Shown here in pieces: positions 17,201-25,221 of a stretch of 64,000 nucleotides of DNA. The position numbers and the translations under genes were made by a program. Each line of letters starts with the position of its first letter. Positions within the stretch are counted from its first letter, which is position 1. Below the pieces are notes generated by a model. The model made no database searches. It worked only from the letters and a program-made list of their open reading frames with translations, and was not told the DNA's origin. The stretch comes from CADEDH01 sp963732695 (GTDB lineage: Bacteria > Actinomycetota > Acidimicrobiia > Acidimicrobiales > SZUA-35): NCBI GenBank assembly GCA_963732695.1, contig CAVTAP010000008.1, positions 372,001 to 436,000 of the forward strand, written 5' to 3'.

Positions 17201-18889
17201 GTGGCCGAGGTGCTGGCCATCGACACCAGCGGCTCGATGGCGGCCTGCCACTGCAGCGAGGAGGGCCTGAACGGCCTGGGCAACGGCAACCGCATCGGGG
17301 GCGGGGTGGAGAAGACGGCGATCGCCCGGTCGGCGGCGGCCAAGGCCATCGCCGCCCTGTCGGCCACCGACGAGGTGGGCGTGCTGTCGATGGACGCCGA
17401 CGACCGGTGGGTGATCGACCTGCAGGCGGCGCCGCCCCAGGACGTGGTCGACGAAGGCCTGAGCCAGATCGTGCCCGACGGCCCCACCTTCCTCGACTCG
17501 GGCCTGGCCACGGCGGCCGAGGCGCTGCGCAAGTCCGACGCCAACCTGAAGCACATCATCGTGTTCAGCGACGGGTTCACCGAGCCGGCCCACCTGGCGG
17601 CCATGGCCGATCAGGCGGCCGCCCTGGCGGCCGAAGGGATCACGGTGTCGGTGGTGGCCACCGGCGAGGGGGCGGCCAAGGACCTGGAGCCGGTGGCCGA
17701 GGCCGGCGGCGGGCGCTTCTACCCCGGGCGCAACCTGAGCCAGATCCCCGACTTGATCGTGCAGGAGGCGGTGCTGGCATCCCGGGACTTCGTGACCGAG
17801 GGCGAGTTCCTTCCCGTCATCGGCTCGTCCCGGCCGTCGGTGGCCAACCTGTCGGCGTCGCCGGCGCTGCTGGGCTACGTGGCCACGTCGCCCAAGCCCA
17901 CCGCCTCGGTGGACCTGCTGATCGGCCCCGACCAGGACCCGCTGCTGGCGTCGTGGCAGGCCGGTTTGGGGCGGGTGGCCGCCTGGACCAGCGACGGGGG
18001 CGAGCGGTGGAGCGCCCCGTGGAACGGCTGGGACGGCGGGCCCGATTTCTGGGCCGGGGTGGTGAAGGACACGTTCCCGGCCGGCGGGGCCGGGGGAGGG
18101 ATCCAGGCCAAGGTCACCGACGGCCAGCTCAACCTGCGCCTGGAGGGGGCCGACGACTGGCCCGAGGACGCCTCGGCCACGGTGCGGGTGGCGGGGCCCG
18201 ACGGGTCGAGCACGGTGGTGCCGCTGGAGCGGATCGACGGCTCGACGTTCGCCGCCACCCTCCCGGCCGACCAGGCCGGTACCTACGCCCTGGGGGCCGT
18301 GGTCACCGACGGCACCGACACGGTGTGGAGCGGGGTGGGGCTCACCACCCGGTCCTACCCGGCCGAGTACGCCCCCCGGCCCGTGGGGCGAGACGAGCTC
18401 GCCCGGCTGGCCGAGGTCACCGGGGGCCGCGTGGACCCGGCGGCGGCCGAGCTGTTCAGCTCGCTCGGCACCAAGGCCGGCGAGCGGCGGTACGACCTCA
18501 CCCGGTGGTTCCTGTGGTTCGCCCTGCTGGCCTGGCCGGTGGCGGTGGCCGTGAGCCGCCTGGCCTGGCGTCGGGGCCTGCTGGCCGAGGGCGCCGGCAA
18601 GGCCGCCACCACCGTGGGCGAGCTGCGGGCCCGCATGCCCCGCATGGCCGAGCCCAAGCGCCCCTTCCCCACCCCGGGGGCCGCCCCGCCGTCACCCCCC
18701 ACCGAGAGCAGCCCCCCGACGTCACCCCCCGTCGCCGACCCGGTCTCATCGTCCCCGTCAGCCCCGGCCCCGACTGCCGTGCCGACTGCCGCGCCGACTG
18801 CCGCCCCGACGGCTCCGGTCCCGGCCCCGGCCGCCGACGGCGGTAGCACCGTCTCCGAGCTCCTGGCCCGCAAGCGCCGCCGCTCCTGA
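14261..18889 (+). CDS. Large membrane protein with three VWA domains (BatA/BatB-like fusion)
   Basis: This 1,542-residue protein begins like the BatA aerotolerance family (LANPWGLLWCLLAVPIVLLH) with two N-terminal helices. Three separate von Willebrand A domains follow, each with a DxSxS metal site: DASAS from D100, DASDS from D646 and DTSGS from D988. Two helices at about 577-630 split the protein into two BatA-like halves. A glutamine-amidotransferase-like segment (VVLGGTHSYALGGY, about 942-956) precedes the third VWA domain, which has an odd Cys/His insertion (AACHC) right after its metal site. A final helix at about 1417-1440 is followed by a Pro/Ala/Thr-rich tail. It closes the operon. 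Partners and function are unknown; an envelope role is inferred from topology and neighbours. Confidence 0.9.
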   Translation: MSVGGWGLANPWGLLWCLLAVPIVLLHVLRPRRIQATVAAVFLWRRVATPVSAARPWQRLIPSWLLAAQVLAAVLLGLLMARPVRLGDQLLAEHTIFVVDASASMQASDGTPDRLAAATERARELRRQVPAGGQASLIVAGADARALVTRSTDTDAFDAALRTIRAADGPGDMASAFALAAGLDTGETDSRVVFVSDGGVTPADLRAAPTGTRYEAVGTSATNRGITQLSVEPAAEGLVARVAVTHFGGPAVDQKVRIDVDGVTVATRDIHLDPGGVANLSIPLAVTNGAEKVEAFLDGEDALALDDRAVATLAQRPEIQVLWAGPDNPFLEAALASVPGVVVTRAPSVPAAPDPAIDVVVADQVAVPDELTLPVLAIAPPGGARGITAAGTVERPVVTLIRAEEPLVEGLDLSQVFVAQAQQLTAPSGAEVVVGAEGAPLLVRTATPAPTVYFGFALDQSTLPLDAAFPILIDRSLANLSDLVAPPARLTVGADLPIDPRLEATITAPDGTAQTIPPGSSYPRADRIGFWQVDQGDRSVLVAVGAARGESAIAPAPDLPFDTAFAGRGPAPRRGEIPYLWPVIGLLLALLVGEWLLARRRLGVGPRQWRTATGLRVAVAAALLAVLFTPSITRKANDVATLFLIDASDSMTAGGRAQAVDTVRQALAQQPDKSRAGIVVFGNDARLETLVSREPAFSGVSVEVDPAATDLAAAMRLGAAALPADTRRRLVLISDGRATTGDAAQEAARLEADGIPVDVVVVDPPAGTDVAVGGIEVPSLARKGEQVTVDVQVTAPRDTEGEVVLRRDDGTEVGRQTVPLKAGANTVRFTDTASSEGVLRYQAEVTTSGDAVKANDLGFAAVPVEGADAVLVVAGRDGAGAGLVAELGAAGLTVATATPASLPAIDELTRYASIVLADVDRRDLSDAQVSDLTAAVRDLGRGMVVLGGTHSYALGGYRDSDLEQILPVVSEITDPLRRQTVAEVLAIDTSGSMAACHCSEEGLNGLGNGNRIGGGVEKTAIARSAAAKAIAALSATDEVGVLSMDADDRWVIDLQAAPPQDVVDEGLSQIVPDGPTFLDSGLATAAEALRKSDANLKHIIVFSDGFTEPAHLAAMADQAAALAAEGITVSVVATGEGAAKDLEPVAEAGGGRFYPGRNLSQIPDLIVQEAVLASRDFVTEGEFLPVIGSSRPSVANLSASPALLGYVATSPKPTASVDLLIGPDQDPLLASWQAGLGRVAAWTSDGGERWSAPWNGWDGGPDFWAGVVKDTFPAGGAGGGIQAKVTDGQLNLRLEGADDWPEDASATVRVAGPDGSSTVVPLERIDGSTFAATLPADQAGTYALGAVVTDGTDTVWSGVGLTTRSYPAEYAPRPVGRDELARLAEVTGGRVDPAAAELFSSLGTKAGERRYDLTRWFLWFALLAWPVAVAVSRLAWRRGLLAEGAGKAATTVGELRARMPRMAEPKRPFPTPGAAPPSPPTESSPPTSPPVADPVSSSPSAPAPTAVPTAAPTAAPTAPVPAPAADGGSTVSELLARKRRRS

Positions 18890-20830
18890 CCGTCGACCGG
18901 CCAGGGCGGTGACCCCGAGGCCGACGGTGGCCAGGGAGCCGCCGAGCCAGACGAGGCCCACCCGGGGGAGCTCGTTGACCTGATAGCGGGCGGAGGCGGC
19001 GTCGCCGTCGATCAGGAGGACCTGGAGCTGGTCGAACCAGCGGTAGCGGTGGGCCAGCTCCACCGTCGACACTCCCCGGAGTCGGTAGCTGACCAGGCTG
19101 GGATGGAGCTCGCTGCCGTCGACCCGCACCGTGGCCACCGCCGACCGGGTGGCGGCCCCGTCGTCGACCAGCTCGATCGACTGGTGCACCAGCTCCACCG
19201 ACCCGGCCCGCACCGGGGTGCCGGTGGGCGCGGTCACCGCCGTCACCCGCCCCGCCATCGAGCCCGCCACCCCAACCAGCAGCACCCCGGCGCCCAGGTG
19301 TCCCAACGCCCGCCCCACCCCCGACGCCCGCACCCCGACCCTCCGGGTTCCCGGTGCACCAGGCACCGCCGCCGGTGCGCCTCGCACCGAGATCTCAGCC
19401 AACTCAGATCCCGGTGCACCAGGCACCGCCGCCGGTGCGCCTCGCACCGGGAAACGACCGAGGGCCGAGCCGGCGACGGCGCCACCGGCCAGCGCCAGGG
19501 CCACGCCGTAGGGGCCGGCGGCCCAGGGGGTGGTGGCCCCGGCCACGGCCGCACCGGCCAGCGCCGGCCACCACCGCCGGTCGGCCCCGACGGCCAGCGC
19601 CGCCCCGGCCAGCACCACCGGCCACAGCAGGCGGCTGTAGTAGTGGCCGGCGATGGCCACGGCGTCGCCGGTGGTGCCCGCCTCCACCAACGGCTCGTAG
19701 GCGCCGACGGCCACGAACAGCCCGGCCACGGCCAGCGCCGCCACCGCCCCCCGCCGCCAGGCCCCGGCCGCCCACCCCGGAGACGACAGCGCCGGGGATG
19801 CCGGGGCCGGGCCACCACCGGTCGACACCACCAGCCCCAGCACCACCACCGAGGCCAGCGCCGCCACCGTCAGGAGGCCGAAGCGGAGGGCGGGCCGGTC
19901 GGCGAAGGCGTGGACCGACGACACCAGGCCCACCCGGGTGGCGGTGGTGGCCCACAGCGCGGCCAGGCCAGGCGCCAACCCCAGCGCCACCGCTGTCCGG
20001 CCCCCCACCGCCGCGGCACCGGCCTCCGGACGGCGAGCCAGCCCATGGAGGGCGGCGGCCCCGCAGCACCAGGCCACCAGACCGGCCGACTCGATCGGGT
20101 CCCAGGCCCAGTACCCGCCCCAGCCCAGCTCCACGTCGGCCCACCGGGCCCCGCTCAACAGGCCCGCCGTGAGCAGCGCCAGGGGCCCGGCCAGCAGCGC
20201 CGCCGGCACCTGCGGGCCGAGCCCGGCCCGGGCCCGGGCGGCGCCGGCCAGGGTGGGCGCCAGCAGGCCCACCAGCCCGGCATAGAGGATCGGCGGGTGC
20301 CACACCATCGCCGGGTGCTCCAGCACGGGCTGGAGGCCGAGCCCGTCCACCGCCGGGAGGTCGAGGCGCTCGAAGGGCGACGCCGCCAACGCCACCACCA
20401 GGGCGTACGCCGCCACCAGCCCACCCCCCAGCCGCCGGGCCCATCCCACCCCCGGGCCAGCAACCCCCGGGCCGGCAACCGCCGGGCCAGCCGCCCCGGG
20501 GCCAGCAACCGCCGGCCCGCTGACGACCCTGACGGCGATCACGGCGGCCCAGGCCAGGGCCGCCGTCCACAGCAGCAGCGAACCTTCGGGCCCGGCCCAC
20601 AAGCTGGCCACCCGCAGCGGGGCCGACACCCCCGATCGGGTGTTGTCGGCCACGTAGCGCAGCGTCCAGTCCCGGGTGGCGAAGGCCCAGGCCAGCCGCC
20701 CGAGGGCCGCCGTCAACGCCAGGGCGGCGCCGGGCAGGGCCCAACCCCCGGCCCGCCGCCCGCCGGCGGCCACCGCCCCGGCCGCCAGCACCACCGCCAG
20801 CCACACCAGGGCCGCACCCGTCGTCACCAC
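18758..20830 (-). CDS. CcmF/CcsA-like cytochrome c assembly protein
   Basis: The GTG-started, 690-residue protein has around 13 hydrophobic segments and the haem-handling motif WGGYWAWDPIES of the CcmF/NrfE family, which attach haem to apocytochrome c. The early segment DWTLRYVADNTRSG and the HPPILYAGLVG motif also fit CcmF. Two low-complexity insertions are present: an Ala-Gly-Pro-Val repeat (20455-20520) and a duplicated APAAVPGAPG segment (19350-19449). The last 132 bases overlap the convergent VWA gene and code a Ser/Arg-rich tail not typical of the family, so the true end may have drifted. No other cytochrome maturation gene is in the window. Confidence 0.85.
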   Translation of the reverse strand: MVTTGAALVWLAVVLAAGAVAAGGRRAGGWALPGAALALTAALGRLAWAFATRDWTLRYVADNTRSGVSAPLRVASLWAGPEGSLLLWTAALAWAAVIAVRVVSGPAVAGPGAAGPAVAGPGVAGPGVGWARRLGGGLVAAYALVVALAASPFERLDLPAVDGLGLQPVLEHPAMVWHPPILYAGLVGLLAPTLAGAARARAGLGPQVPAALLAGPLALLTAGLLSGARWADVELGWGGYWAWDPIESAGLVAWCCGAAALHGLARRPEAGAAAVGGRTAVALGLAPGLAALWATTATRVGLVSSVHAFADRPALRFGLLTVAALASVVVLGLVVSTGGGPAPASPALSSPGWAAGAWRRGAVAALAVAGLFVAVGAYEPLVEAGTTGDAVAIAGHYYSRLLWPVVLAGAALAVGADRRWWPALAGAAVAGATTPWAAGPYGVALALAGGAVAGSALGRFPVRGAPAAVPGAPGSELAEISVRGAPAAVPGAPGTRRVGVRASGVGRALGHLGAGVLLVGVAGSMAGRVTAVTAPTGTPVRAGSVELVHQSIELVDDGAATRSAVATVRVDGSELHPSLVSYRLRGVSTVELAHRYRWFDQLQVLLIDGDAASARYQVNELPRVGLVWLGGSLATVGLGVTALAGRRSGAAALAGQELGDGATAVGGRGRDRSRRGGSRRGSRHGSRGRG
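19350..19449. repeat. 40-bp direct repeat with 60-bp period inside the CcmF-like gene
   Basis: Bases 19350-19389 and 19410-19449 are identical over 40 positions, separated by 20 bases. On the coding strand each copy codes for VRGAPAAVPGAPG. The insertion lies between membrane segments, so it can be tolerated as a loop. Recent tandem duplication is the simplest explanation because there is no divergence. Confidence 0.9.
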
Positions 20831-20975
20831 ACCATGGTGCCCCGTCGCCGGCCCCGCCGGCCGTCATGCCCCCTCCTGGTCGGTTCCGGGCGGCGGGCCT
20901 ATCGTGAGCGCGGACCGAGGGTCGTCGGGCGGGACCGAACCCAGCGGCCGACGCCCGCCCGACGAAAGGACACCC

Positions 20976-21322
20976 ATGGACTCCGATCACAAGAAGCTGG
21001 CGCTGCGCGCCGTCAACTACGGCCTCTACGTGCTCACCGCCCGCAACGGCGACCAGTTCGGGGCGGGCGGGGTCAACTGGCTGTCTTCCGCTCCACCTCG
21101 GTGGAGGACGGCAAGATCAACGGCTACGCCTTCGAGGACGGCCCAGAGACCGGCGCCCCCCTCCTCACCGACACGCCCTACTGGTTCGAGTGCCGGGTCA
21201 CCGACACCGTGGCCCGGGGCGACCACACGGTGTACGTGGCCGAGGTGGTCAACGCCGGCGTGCGCAACGCCGAGGCCGTGCCGCTGCTGCTGCGCGACAC
21301 CGGCATGAACTACGGCGGCTGA
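20976..21322 (+). pseudogene. Flavin reductase-like protein with internal deletion
   Basis: An ATG with ribosome site GAAAGGA starts a frame reading MDSDHKKLALRAVNYGLYVL and then GDQFGAGGVNWLS, the N-terminus of the flavin reductase-like (FMN-binding split barrel) family. At about 21083-21086 the homologous reading jumps to another frame, beginning VFRSTSVEDGKINGYAFE and ending DTGMNYGG at 21322, the family's C-terminus. Compared with the usual length of about 165 residues, around 38 residues of the core are missing. The deletion also shifts the frame, so the gene is almost certainly inactive. The printed frame alone would give a chimeric product. Confidence 0.8.
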
Positions 21323-21417
21323 CCACCGGATAGCCACCGGTAGCTCAAGGTCACGGCCCGAACGGCCGATGCATCGCTTGCATCCGATCACAGAGGCGAG
21401 GCAGTGATCCCGGTGGC

Positions 21418-21639
21418 GTGAAGTTGGTCGCCAGCCGCCGGGGGAGCCAGTGGCGAACCCGGCGTCTCGAGCAAGCGAAGGAGTGGGCCTTGCGCCTCTC
21501 GTTGTCTGGCCCGACCCCACGCCGAATCGTCGCCACCGGGTGGCTCCCGCTGCAGTGGCTGCGCATCCCCACCGCCTGGGGCTACACCGGCCAGCAGGAC
21601 CTGACCGTGTCGTTCCACGACCCCTTCCGGAGCACCTGA
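21418..21639 (+). pseudogene. C-terminal fragment of an unrecognised gene
   Basis: Bases 21323-21643 hold no complete gene. In this frame the second half (about 21540-21639) has almost only G or C at third positions and reads TAWGYTGQQDLTVSFHDPF before its stop, which looks like a genuine protein end. The first half has poor codon bias and no convincing start. It is probably the tail of a gene whose front was lost in the same rearrangement that damaged the flavin reductase. The family is not recognised. Confidence 0.35.
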
Positions 21640-21643
21640 GCCG

Positions 21644-22963
21644 ATGGGGGGCGGCGCCACGACCGGGACCACGGCGGAGGCCGACAGGCTCCACGACGCC
21701 GTGGCCGAGGCCAACGACGTGTCATGGGCCCGGGCCCGGCTGACGCTGGCCCACGTGGGACGCTCCGCCGCCACCACCATCCTCACCATTGCGCTGCTGG
21801 CGGTGGCCGCCACCTGGCCGGTGCTCGATGCGGCGACCGGCGGACGCTCGACGCTGGCCGCCCTCCACCTCGTGACCATCGCCGGCGCCGTTGCCGTGTA
21901 CGCCGTGGCCGCCTCGGTGGAGTTCGAGGTGGGGCCCGGCTTCGCCGTCCCCACCACCCCGGTGCTGGCCGCCGCCCTGTTCCTCCTCCCTCCGAGCACG
22001 TTGCCTCTGCTGGTGTTGGCCGGTCTGGCCGTGGCCGCCGGGGCCAAGCGGCTGGTGGACCGGGAGCGGCGGGACTCGGTGTCGGCCCTGGCCGTCTCCT
22101 CGTGCCACGCCGTGGGCCCCGCCCTGGTGTTCGCCCTGGCCCGCCCCCACGACGGCGCGCTGCCCGTCGGCCCGGCCACCGTCGCCCTCTACGCCGCCGC
22201 ACTGGCCGCCCAGCTGGCGTTCGACGTGGCCGCGGCCTGGATCCACAACTGCTGGGACCTGGGCGTTCCCACCGCCCGGCTGGTCGAGTCGTTCCGGTTC
22301 ACGGTGGTGGTCGACGTCCTGCTCGCCCCGCTCGGGCTGGTGGCGGTGGCAGCCGCCGGGGGCCGGTGGTGGTCGCCGTTCCTCCTGTTGCCCACGGTGG
22401 GCCTCCTGTGGTTGATGCAGCGTGACCGGCGGCGCTACGTCGACCGGTCGGTGGCGCTGGCCAACGCCTACCGGGACACGGCGGTGGAGGCCCGCACCGA
22501 TCCGCTCACGGGTCTGGGCAACCGCATGGCGTGGGGAGAGACGATGGGCGAGCTGGGGTTCTCGGGGGTGCCGTGCGCGGTGGTGCTGCTCGACATCGAC
22601 GGCCTGAAGGCGGCCAACGACCACCACGGCCACGAGATCGGCGACCGCCTCATCACCGCCGTGGGCCGGCTGGTGGCCGATGCCCTGCCCGCCGGGGCCC
22701 GGGCCGCCCGTACCGGGGGCGACGAGTTCGCCGTGATCCTGCCCGGCGCCTCGATCGGTGAGGCCGAGGCCCTGGCCGGCCGCCTCCGCCAGGCCCTGGC
22801 CGAGGCCGAGCCGGTGGATCAGGTTCCGGTGGCGGCGTCGGTGGGTTGGTCGGCCACCGACCCGGGCGACGGCGACCCGCCGGCGGCCCTGGCCGCCGCC
22901 CTGGCCCGGGCCGACCGCGCCGTCAACGTCGACAAGATCGCCCGCGGCGCCCGCCGACGCTGA
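21644..22963 (+). CDS. Membrane-bound diguanylate cyclase (GGDEF)
   Basis: The 439-residue protein has about six hydrophobic segments in its first 265 residues, which form a membrane sensor domain, then a GGDEF domain. The active-site motif GGDEF is at residues 358-362, and the nucleotide-binding DIDGLKAANDHHGH is also intact, so it should make cyclic di-GMP from GTP. The RxxD inhibitory site normally just upstream is absent, so product inhibition is probably lost. No EAL or HD-GYP partner is nearby. What the membrane domain senses is unknown. Confidence 0.92.
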   Translation: MGGGATTGTTAEADRLHDAVAEANDVSWARARLTLAHVGRSAATTILTIALLAVAATWPVLDAATGGRSTLAALHLVTIAGAVAVYAVAASVEFEVGPGFAVPTTPVLAAALFLLPPSTLPLLVLAGLAVAAGAKRLVDRERRDSVSALAVSSCHAVGPALVFALARPHDGALPVGPATVALYAAALAAQLAFDVAAAWIHNCWDLGVPTARLVESFRFTVVVDVLLAPLGLVAVAAAGGRWWSPFLLLPTVGLLWLMQRDRRRYVDRSVALANAYRDTAVEARTDPLTGLGNRMAWGETMGELGFSGVPCAVVLLDIDGLKAANDHHGHEIGDRLITAVGRLVADALPAGARAARTGGDEFAVILPGASIGEAEALAGRLRQALAEAEPVDQVPVAASVGWSATDPGDGDPPAALAAALARADRAVNVDKIARGARRR

Positions 22964-23023
22964 GGGGGACCGGGCCCGACCCTGGCGCTTGCGTTGTGGA
23001 GCCGGGCCGGCGACCCTGGGCCG

Positions 23024-24079
23024 GTGCGCCTGCGGCTGATCGCCGTCACCTCCATCGGTCTCCTGCTCACGCTGGCCGCCGTGGCCTTCGGTGGCATCCC
23101 CCTCCTGGCCGGCCTGTTGGCCCTGGCCGCGCTGGCCACCGCGCTCCTGCCGGGCCCGTCCCGCCGCTACCTCCTGCACCGCCTGGCCCGGGTCACCACC
23201 ACCGTGCTGGTGGCGATGGCGCTGGTGTGGGTGCTGGTGCACAACTATCCCGACGCCAGCCGCACCGACGAAGCCGGGATCGTCCCCGCCCTCACCCGCT
23301 ACGTCAGCTGGCTGGGCGACGTGGTGGCCGGCGACCTGGGGGGCACCACGTCCTACAGCGAGACCGTGGGCCAGGGCCTGAGCCGCACCATTCCCATCTC
23401 CATCCAGCTCCTGGCCTACAGCCAGGCCATTGCCGTGGCCATGGCCGTGCCCGGCGCCATCCTGGGGGCCCGCTACCGGGGCAAGCTGCCCGACCTCGGG
23501 GCCCGGGCCGTCGGCCTGCTCGGCCTCACCCTCCCCCTGTTCGTCTCCGGCATGCTGCTGGCCCAACTGCTCGGCGTGGGCGACCTCAACCTGGGCGGCG
23601 TCCATATCGGCCTGGCCGTGCTCCCCACCGGGCGCTACAGACCGCTGGGCGACGGCATCGGTCCCCATCTCCGCTCGATGCTGCTGCCCTCGTTCACCCT
23701 GGCCCTGGGCACCGCCGCCACCTACCTGGTGCTGCTCCGCTCCGAGCTGTTGGCCCAGCTCACCCAGGACCACGTGCTCCTGGCCCGGTCCAAGGGCCTG
23801 CCGCCGGGCCGGATCATCACCCGCCACGCCCTGCGCCCCGCCGCCCCCAGCGCGGTGGCCGCCATCGCCGCCCAGTCGGGCGCCATGCTGGGCAACGTCG
23901 TGATCATCGAGCACATCTTCCTCCTCCCCGGCTTCGGCGACTACGTGCTCATCGCCGTGGGCCGCCGGGACGAGCTGGCCGTGGTGGGCGGGCTGTTCGT
24001 GGCGGCCGTGATCCTGGCCGTTGTCAACCTGCTGGCCGACGCCGCCCTCATCGCCGTCGACCCCCGGCTGGCGCCCTGA
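23024..24079 (+). CDS. Orphan ABC transporter permease (DppB/OppB type)
   Basis: The product has the six-helix layout of a binding-protein-dependent permease and the EAA loop LARSKGLPPGRIITRHALRPA near residues 258-278. This places it with dipeptide/oligopeptide/nickel permeases. The GTG at 23024 was chosen because it opens a short basic N-terminus before the first helix; a TTG 10 codons upstream is the alternative. No second permease, ATPase or binding protein lies nearby, which is unusual for this family. It may be a remnant or use distant partners. Confidence 0.8.
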   Translation: MRLRLIAVTSIGLLLTLAAVAFGGIPLLAGLLALAALATALLPGPSRRYLLHRLARVTTTVLVAMALVWVLVHNYPDASRTDEAGIVPALTRYVSWLGDVVAGDLGGTTSYSETVGQGLSRTIPISIQLLAYSQAIAVAMAVPGAILGARYRGKLPDLGARAVGLLGLTLPLFVSGMLLAQLLGVGDLNLGGVHIGLAVLPTGRYRPLGDGIGPHLRSMLLPSFTLALGTAATYLVLLRSELLAQLTQDHVLLARSKGLPPGRIITRHALRPAAPSAVAAIAAQSGAMLGNVVIIEHIFLLPGFGDYVLIAVGRRDELAVVGGLFVAAVILAVVNLLADAALIAVDPRLAP

Positions 24080-24131
24080 CTCCGATAACCTCGGCCCGGA
24101 ATCAGCGCAGAACGCAGAAAGAGCCACCGAG

Positions 24132-25217
24132 ATGCCACAGCAAGTTCGAGGGGTTGTCGCCAGGGCCAAGGGCCAGCCGGTCTCGATCGAGACCATCGTG
24201 ATCCCCGACCCCGGCCCCGGCGAGGCCGTGGTGGCCATCCAGGCCTGCGGCGTCTGCCACACCGACCTCCACTACCGGGAGGGCGGCATCAACGACGACT
24301 TCCCGTTCCTGCTCGGCCACGAGGCGGCCGGCGTGGTGGAGGCAGTGGGCCCCGGCGTCACCGACGTGGCCCCCGGAGACTTCGTGATCCTCAACTGGCG
24401 GGCCGTGTGCGGCCAGTGCCGCTCCTGTCTCAAGGGCAGGCCCCAGTACTGCTTCGCCACCCACAACGCCACCCAGAAGATGACGCTGACCGACGGCACC
24501 GTGCTGTCGGCCGCCCTCGGCATCGGCGCCTTCTGCGACAAGACCCTGGTGGCCGCCGGCCAGTGCACCAAGGTCGACCCGGCGGCCAGGCCGGAGGTGG
24601 CCGGCCTGCTGGGCTGCGGCGTGATGGCCGGCCTGGGCGCCGCCATGAACACCGGCAACGTGGGTCGGGGCGACACCGTGGCCGTGTTCGGCTGCGGTGG
24701 CGTGGGCGACGCCGCCATCGAGGGCTCGCGCCTGGCCGGGGCGTCGGTCATCATCGCCGTCGACCTCGACGACAGGAAGCTGGAGTGGGCCAGGGGCTTC
24801 GGCGCCACCCACACCGTCAACGCCGGCCGGGAGGATGCCGTGGAGCGGATCCGGGAGCTCACCGGCGGCAACGGGGTCGACGTGGCCATCGAGGCCATCG
24901 GCCTGCCCAAGACCTACGAGCAGGCGTTCTACGCCCGGGACCTGGCCGGCACGGTGGTGCTGGTGGGCGTGCCCAACCCCACGATGAAGGTGGAGCTGCC
25001 GTTCATCGAGATCTTCGGCCGGGGCGGGTCGCTCAAGTCGAGCTGGTACGGCGACTGCCTGCCCAGCCGGGACTTCCCGATGCTGATCGACCTCTATCTC
25101 CAGGGCCGCCTGAACCTCGACGGCTTCGTGTCCGAGACGATCGGGCTGGACGCCGTGGAGGAGGCGTTCCACAAGATGGAGCGGGGCGAGGTGCTCCGCT
25201 CGGTCGTGGTGCTCTGA
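24132..25217 (+). CDS. mscR: S-(hydroxymethyl)mycothiol dehydrogenase
   Basis: This 361-residue zinc alcohol dehydrogenase is very similar, over its whole length, to the mycobacterial mycothiol-dependent formaldehyde dehydrogenase: the segments GVCHTDLHYREGGIND, VILNWRAVCGQC and LKSSWYGDCLP are family-specific. Catalytic zinc ligands are C39, H63 and a later Cys; structural zinc cysteines are in CGQCRSCLKGRPQYC; the NAD site is CGGVGDAAI. It oxidises S-hydroxymethylmycothiol, formed from formaldehyde and mycothiol, to S-formylmycothiol with NAD. The downstream hydrolase starts four bases after the stop. Its presence indicates that the organism makes mycothiol. Confidence 0.95.
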   Translation: MPQQVRGVVARAKGQPVSIETIVIPDPGPGEAVVAIQACGVCHTDLHYREGGINDDFPFLLGHEAAGVVEAVGPGVTDVAPGDFVILNWRAVCGQCRSCLKGRPQYCFATHNATQKMTLTDGTVLSAALGIGAFCDKTLVAAGQCTKVDPAARPEVAGLLGCGVMAGLGAAMNTGNVGRGDTVAVFGCGGVGDAAIEGSRLAGASVIIAVDLDDRKLEWARGFGATHTVNAGREDAVERIRELTGGNGVDVAIEAIGLPKTYEQAFYARDLAGTVVLVGVPNPTMKVELPFIEIFGRGGSLKSSWYGDCLPSRDFPMLIDLYLQGRLNLDGFVSETIGLDAVEEAFHKMERGEVLRSVVVL

Positions 25218-25221
25218 GACG

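Noticed and set aside
14120..17593. A minus-strand open frame of over 1,100 codons opposite the three-VWA gene
   Set aside because: It is the mirror of a high-GC gene: the product is His/Gly/Arg-rich without domains, and the plus-strand gene has clear motifs and coupled neighbours.
19350..19449. Two 40-bp repeats with a 20-bp gap considered as a minimal CRISPR
   Set aside because: They are in frame inside a membrane protein gene and the unit is not palindromic in CRISPR fashion; there are only two copies and no cas genes.
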